Of a stretch of 33,389 nucleotides of DNA, positions 30,571-33,389 are shown piece by piece. Both the position numbers and the translations under genes were made by a program. The notes beneath the pieces are model-generated. The model had not been told where the DNA came from. It saw only the letters and a list, made by a program, of their open reading frames with translations, and ran no database searches. This DNA comes from a virus. Numbering within the stretch: position 1 is the first letter of the stretch; each line of letters starts with the position of its first letter. The stretch spans positions 1-33,389 of the IMG/VR virus record IMGVR_UViG_3300029319_000235; one strand, written 5' to 3'.

Positions 30571-30878
30571 TATTTCTTCCCCTTCTTGGCTTTGTTGCGT
30601 TTGGAGATAGCTGCCGCCTTCTTCCTTGCGTCAGCCTTGCTGCTTGCACCCCATGCGCGGAGTGAAAGTAGTAAGCGCGTTGGTTTGCCATTCTTTCGCT
30701 CTGGCCCCCTCATGTTTCCCATGCGTGCTAGAAAGCTGGCCCTGCGTGGGTTATCCCCACTCTTCACAGGACGCTTGAGGTTCATGCCCTGCCGCTTGGC
30801 AGAAGCCCTGCCCTTGCGGTTCAATCCGCCACGAGGGTTCTTGCCTTCCTTGCGCTGCCATGCCGGTGTCTTAGGCAT
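30570..30878 (-). CDS. DUF6321-like basic protein
   Basis: 102 residues. The phrases PAWQRKEGKNPRGGLNRKGR, RPVKSGDNPRRASFLARMGN and NGKPTRLLLSLRAWGASSKA match a conserved family I know from cyanophages and other marine phages (DUF6321, from memory). The protein is strongly basic throughout and ends in a Lys run. It overlaps the endolysin gene by 8 bases. The function is not established. Confidence 0.75.
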   Translation of the reverse strand: MPKTPAWQRKEGKNPRGGLNRKGRASAKRQGMNLKRPVKSGDNPRRASFLARMGNMRGPERKNGKPTRLLLSLRAWGASSKADARKKAAAISKRNKAKKGKK

Positions 30879-31320
30879 CAGACAAAGCCCTCATGCGCTT
30901 GACGAGCCGCTTGGCTCTGTTGGGAACCTGATCATGCCAGCGGCTGTCCACCATCTCGTCTGCCGCACGCTGCCAATCGCGTGCATCGACGCCGGCCTTC
31001 ATACCCTTAAATTTAGAGAGGCGCGGGTAACCGAGGTTGAAGCACATATTGGCAATGACTAATTGCGCTTCTTCTGGCAGATCATCAAAGTCATCATAGA
31101 GGCGCTTGCAGTCTTCCAGCGTGACGGCAATGTCGAGGGCAAAGACCTGACGAACACGCTCATCAGACACAGGTGTGCCAACAGGTTCACCGTGTTCAGG
31201 GTCATCCTCACGCACCAAATGGCCTATCCCAAACGTAGGTAGGCCAAGGTGATCAAGGTATATTTCTAGCTTGCATCCTTCGTCGTCAGCAAGCTCTTCG
31301 CGTAGCTTATCCTTGTTCAT
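30871..31320 (-). CDS. Endolysin, T4-type lysozyme (GH24)
   Basis: 149 residues. The catalytic triad spacing equals T4 lysozyme: Glu14, Asp23 and Thr29 in DEGCKLEIYLDHLGLPTFGIGH. Later conserved segments are ANMCFNLGYPRLSKFKGM and the C-terminal DSRWHDQVPNRAKRLVKRM. It cleaves the glycan chain of peptidoglycan at the end of infection. No signal peptide is visible, so it needs a holin. Candidate holins lie upstream in the same operon. The start overlaps the previous gene (ATGA). Confidence 0.93.
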   Translation of the reverse strand: MNKDKLREELADDEGCKLEIYLDHLGLPTFGIGHLVREDDPEHGEPVGTPVSDERVRQVFALDIAVTLEDCKRLYDDFDDLPEEAQLVIANMCFNLGYPRLSKFKGMKAGVDARDWQRAADEMVDSRWHDQVPNRAKRLVKRMRALSDA

Positions 31321-31448
31321 GCGCGTGCTTTCTTTTTCTTCCCTTTGTTCCCACGCAGCTTGGCAAAATCAGCACCAGTGATCTTGTTGCGTGGCGCAGC
31401 AACCCTTGCAAGTTTCTTTTGCTTGGGAGAATATTTCTTACCAGGCAT
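31317..31448 (-). CDS. Basic small protein, 43 aa
   Basis: ATG 31448 (ATG 31451 directly before it is also possible), with AGGAG just upstream. The product is MPGKKYSPKQKKLARVAAPR then NKITGADFAKLRGNKGKKKK. The phrase ITGADFAKLR recurs in small proteins of pelagiphages and cyanophages (memory). It overlaps both neighbours by a few bases. Function unknown. Confidence 0.65.
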   Translation of the reverse strand: MPGKKYSPKQKKLARVAAPRNKITGADFAKLRGNKGKKKKARA

Positions 31449-31582
31449 CATGCTCTCCTTTTGCGCTTGGTTTTCTTCAACATGGACTCAAGCGTTTTGG
31501 CCTGACCAGCGTGCGCTTTTGAGGCACCGCGCAGCTTCTTAGCCACCTTTTTAATCTTGGCTTTTTGCCGCTTGCCAATCAT
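31448..31582 (-). CDS. Basic small protein, 44 aa
   Basis: ATG 31582 to TGA 31448. The product MIGKRQKAKIKKVAKKLRGA then SKAHAGQAKTLESMLKKTK is a lysine-rich amphipathic helix. The start overlaps the upstream stop as ATGA. No recognised family. Coupled translation in the basic-protein block supports that it is real. Confidence 0.6.
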   Translation of the reverse strand: MIGKRQKAKIKKVAKKLRGASKAHAGQAKTLESMLKKTKRKRRA

Positions 31583-31842
31583 GCCCTACCCCTCTTCTTG
31601 GTTGCTTTTTTGGCTGTAGGCTTTTTCTTCTTGCGGATTAAGTCAGCGTCAGCCTTGCGTGCGCCGCCCTTGCCGGTAGCAAAACTGCGCACCCTGCCAG
31701 CAGCCCACTGATGCGCGGAAACCTTGGGCCTACTGCCGCTGCTGTAGTAGGCACCCAGCCCCCTTTGATAGACTTTGCTGAGTGTAGACTTAGATATGCC
31801 TGACGACTTGGAATATTTGGCAATGGTCGCGGCTTTGCTCAT
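31579..31842 (-). CDS. DUF5824-like basic protein
   Basis: 87 residues. The core LGAYYSSGSRPKVSAHQWAA then GRVRSFATGKGGARKADADL is the DUF5824 signature as I recall it from marine phage genomes. The C-terminus is a Lys/Arg run (KKKKPTAKKATKKRGRA). Function is not known, though the protein is frequent in marine tailed phages. It overlaps both neighbours by 4 bases. Confidence 0.8.
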   Translation of the reverse strand: MSKAATIAKYSKSSGISKSTLSKVYQRGLGAYYSSGSRPKVSAHQWAAGRVRSFATGKGGARKADADLIRKKKKPTAKKATKKRGRA

Positions 31843-32021
31843 CCTCGGCTCCTCTGCTTGCTAATCCTGTTCATCATGGCCGGCGTCAGCTTGCCCTGCT
31901 TGTACAGGCGGCGCGTGCGCTTGATCTCTGCCTCACGTTTCTTGGGGTTCTTGGCACCGCGCACATATTTCTTGGGAACACCGCCCTTTGTCTTGGGAAC
32001 AGACTTGAACTTGCGCTTCAT
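31839..32021 (-). CDS. Basic small protein, 60 aa
   Basis: MKRKFKSVPKTKGGVPKKYV then RGAKNPKKREAEIKRTRRLY and an end MMNRISKQRSRG. It is highly basic with one predicted helix. Proteins with the PKKYV..G and EIKRT..LYK pattern occur in marine phages (memory), with no assigned role. It overlaps the holin gene by 4 bases, which points to coordinated late expression. Confidence 0.7.
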   Translation of the reverse strand: MKRKFKSVPKTKGGVPKKYVRGAKNPKKREAEIKRTRRLYKQGKLTPAMMNRISKQRSRG

Positions 32022-32395
32022 TTCTTCAGCCCCTTGATGCCTCTCAGACCGAATGATGCAGCAATACTAGCATACATTGCCCATTGGAACCAATCAGGGG
32101 TGGATTCCAGCACCGCAAAGCCTTGGTCAACATAGGGTTGCATGGGCGGGATGAAGCACATGCCTATGATAACTATAAATAAAATCGTCCAGGCTTCGTC
32201 CTTCCAGCTATCCTTGCTGGCCTCGGCCATTATCTTTTCCCAGCCAGCTTCATGCGTGGCGGCAACCTTCATCACCTCTGCCTCGGCCTCTGCCTTGGCA
32301 ACCTTGACCCTAGACTGTGCTGCCTTCTCTTCTGCCTTACCCTTGAGCCAGCCGCCGGCAAGTTCAGCAATGGCGGGTATCAATGCCTGTATCAT
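32018..32395 (-). CDS. Holin of the 3-TM gene-transfer-agent type
   Basis: 125 residues from ATG 32395 (one base shared with the upstream stop). The N-terminus IQALIPAIAELAGGWLKG is a weak membrane segment, then a charged Ala/Glu/Lys helix. SWKDEAWTILFIVIIGMCFI and DWFQWAMYASIAASFGLRGI form two C-terminal membrane segments. W-KDE before the second segment and the FGL-RG ending are typical of the GTA_holin_3TM family. It would permeabilise the inner membrane for the endolysin encoded downstream. Confidence 0.8.
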   Translation of the reverse strand: MIQALIPAIAELAGGWLKGKAEEKAAQSRVKVAKAEAEAEVMKVAATHEAGWEKIMAEASKDSWKDEAWTILFIVIIGMCFIPPMQPYVDQGFAVLESTPDWFQWAMYASIAASFGLRGIKGLKK

Positions 32396-32571
32396 CAGTA
32401 GTCCACCCTTATACACATCATCTCTTGGTTGTCCTGACGCTCTATGTCTTGCTCAATCTTGATGGCTTTAGAATGGCATTTCTCAAGCGTATCAGCGTCG
32501 ATCAAAGGCGAAACCGTGTACTGGAACGGCGACACGGCAGTCACCAGTATAACCACCCAGACAGTGTTCAC
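32395..32571 (-). CDS. Small secreted or anchored protein, 58 aa
   Basis: Read directly: GTG 32571, overlapping the upstream TGA as GTGA, to TGA 32395. Residues 1-13 are hydrophobic (MNTVWVVILVTAV). The rest is soluble, with cysteines at 32 and 53. Layout (hydrophobic start, two Cys about 20 apart, end with acidic/basic residues) resembles the 62-residue product at the contig join, 0.6 kb away, and the two may be distant paralogues. Position beside the holin suggests the lysis block, perhaps a spanin-like or superinfection-exclusion role. Confidence 0.6.
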   Translation of the reverse strand: MNTVWVVILVTAVSPFQYTVSPLIDADTLEKCHSKAIKIEQDIERQDNQEMMCIRVDY

Positions 32572-32777
32572 TTCTCAGATCCCAGCCAAACAGCGAAAGC
32601 GCCGGTCATGGCACCGGTGACGGTCGCTGTCAGCGCGGTGGCCTGTGAGGTCATCGCGTCGGGCGGCAACGACATAAACCATTCGATGACGCGGATGTAC
32701 ATGAACGTCATCACAAACATCATTAGGCGCGGCAAAATCTTCCACGCCAGAAAGCGTTCCATCGTTACTTCCATCAC
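32568..32777 (-). CDS. Small two-TM membrane protein (holin-like)
   Basis: Up to 69 residues. Starts at 32777, 32774 and 32762 are all ATG in frame. Segment 1 (ILPRLMMFVMTFMYIRVIEW) and segment 2 (ATALTATVTGAMTGAFAVWL) are hydrophobic, with a short polar loop between. The ending GAFAVWLGSEK is common in small holin-like proteins of marine phages. It may be a class II holin or antiholin paired with the 3-TM protein. Confidence 0.65.
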   Translation of the reverse strand: MMEVTMERFLAWKILPRLMMFVMTFMYIRVIEWFMSLPPDAMTSQATALTATVTGAMTGAFAVWLGSEK

Positions 32778-33205
32778 AACCTCCCTTGATGGTGCAGGAT
32801 CAGAGCCACTATGGCCCCAAGTATTGCAAGGATGAGTAAGATAAACACAGCAATGATAGTGCCTTCAACAATCTTCTTGCGTCGATGCGCAGCAGCAATC
32901 TCAGCCTCACGCCTAGCTACTCTGGCTTTGGCTTGGAAACGCTGCCAGTCGTGCCAGAGGCCAGGACGGCCTAAGATGATCATCATTTGCTTGAGTTCGT
33001 CTTCTTTTTGACGGATCTGTTCCAGAGCCATAAACTCTTCCAGATCAGAGCCGTTGCCCTTCTTAGCGGCTTTGGCTTGCAGCTTCTCTTTGGCACCCAC
33101 AAACTCTGCGATTGCGTTGCCAGCAGCGGCTATCTCTTTACCGTTGGATACAGCTTGCTTGATAACTGCAAAGGCGGCATTGGCTGCGGCGAGTTCAGCA
33201 AGCAT
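32774..33205 (-). CDS. Membrane-anchored helical protein of marine phage type, 143 aa
   Basis: The product starts MLAELAAANAAFAVIKQAVS, has a Lys/Ala linker (KEKLQAKAAKKGNGSDLEEF), then ALEQIRQKEDELKQMMIILG and RPGLWHDWQRFQAKARVARR, and ends with one strong membrane segment (IIAVFILLILAILGAIVALI). I recall close relatives in cyanophages and other marine phages, annotated hypothetical. A long helix with one C-terminal anchor could span the inner membrane in lysis or superinfection control, but the role is unknown. It overlaps both neighbours. Confidence 0.75.
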   Translation of the reverse strand: MLAELAAANAAFAVIKQAVSNGKEIAAAGNAIAEFVGAKEKLQAKAAKKGNGSDLEEFMALEQIRQKEDELKQMMIILGRPGLWHDWQRFQAKARVARREAEIAAAHRRKKIVEGTIIAVFILLILAILGAIVALILHHQGRL

Positions 33206-33389
33206 CAGTAAGTCCTCACATCTTTATCTACCAGCTTTGGCAGACAATAAGCAGTGATGTTGTGGCCTTGTTTGTGCAACCTCTGGGCAAAGTACACGCA
33301 GTCATCAACACTGCGGAAATACATATCATTGCTAGTGAGCCGCTTATCCTCACCAACACCTACATACACAAACAGCAAGAACACATGAA
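33205..33389 (-). CDS. Small two-cysteine protein, 3' part (continues from 1-104)
   Basis: This is the remainder of the 62-residue gene that starts at 104. The window ends 4 bases short of its ATG in this copy. The sequence DMYFRSVDDCVYFAQRLHKQ then GHNITAYCLPKLVDKDVRTY ends at TGA 33205-33207, which overlaps the ATG of the next gene by one base (TGATG). The intact frame across the join is the main evidence that the two contig ends belong together. Confidence 0.75.
   Translation of the reverse strand, partial: HVFLLFVYVGVGEDKRLTSNDMYFRSVDDCVYFAQRLHKQGHNITAYCLPKLVDKDVRTY
33290..33387. repeat. Terminal direct repeat, right copy
   Basis: Identical to 1-98. Removing one copy gives a unique genome length of about 33.29 kb. 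The contig continues two bases (AA) beyond the exact repeat, of which the first differs from the left copy (GA). Confidence 0.95.

Noticed and set aside
1-33389. CRISPR array, insertion sequence or transposase
   Set aside because: No regularly spaced direct repeats, no transposase-like frame and no terminal inverted repeats with target duplication were found.

Overview
This is the essentially complete genome of an uncultivated, short-tailed (podovirus-like) tailed phage of about 33.3 kb. The first 98 bases recur exactly at the end of the window (1-98 = 33290-33387), and one small gene reads without interruption through the join, so the contig closes into a circle or was cut from a terminally redundant molecule. 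Morphogenesis follows T7-type order (terminase, portal, scaffold, capsid, tail tubes A and B, internal virion proteins, T7-type fibre), but I see no phage RNA polymerase, DNA polymerase, helicase, primase or integrase. Several small proteins and the fibre C-terminus belong to types I know from marine cyanophage and pelagiphage genomes, and the 3-TM holin resembles those of alphaproteobacterial gene-transfer agents. A marine bacterial host, perhaps an alphaproteobacterium, is therefore an inference.

Layout: a late minus-strand operon starts at the small terminase (21557), runs leftwards through packaging, head, tail, ejection and fibre genes to 101, crosses the contig join, and continues from 33389 down to 30451 with holin candidates, a GH24 endolysin and a series of very basic small proteins. 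An early plus-strand operon starts at 21948 and ends at 30430. The two converge on an intrinsic terminator at 30430-30452. They diverge from a 390-bp non-coding region (21558-21947), the best place to look for an origin or packaging site.

The early operon begins with small unknown genes that share an identical ribosome-binding leader (AAAGGATCAA, 4 nt before ATG). Between the second and third of these lies a complete type II hammerhead self-cleaving ribozyme (22475-22560). An inverted minus-strand cassette (25873-24130) follows: XRE regulator, zinc-finger protein, C5-cytosine DNA methyltransferase and PD-(D/E)XK nuclease, resembling a controller-regulated restriction-modification cassette. 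The methyltransferase gene contains a long second open frame that looks protein-like. Plus-strand genes resume with a RecB/Cas4-type nuclease, accessory DNA-binding proteins, a putative DNA 7-deazaguanine salvage and insertion module (VUT/YhhQ-type transporter, a small unknown protein, a DpdA-like transglycosylase), then a single-strand annealing protein, an SSB-like protein with the classic acidic tip, and small regulators.

The genes suggest a phage that uses host polymerases for replication and transcription, brings its own recombination proteins, and alters its DNA in two ways (C5-methylcytosine and probably a 7-deazaguanine). It may also cut its polycistronic early message with a ribozyme.
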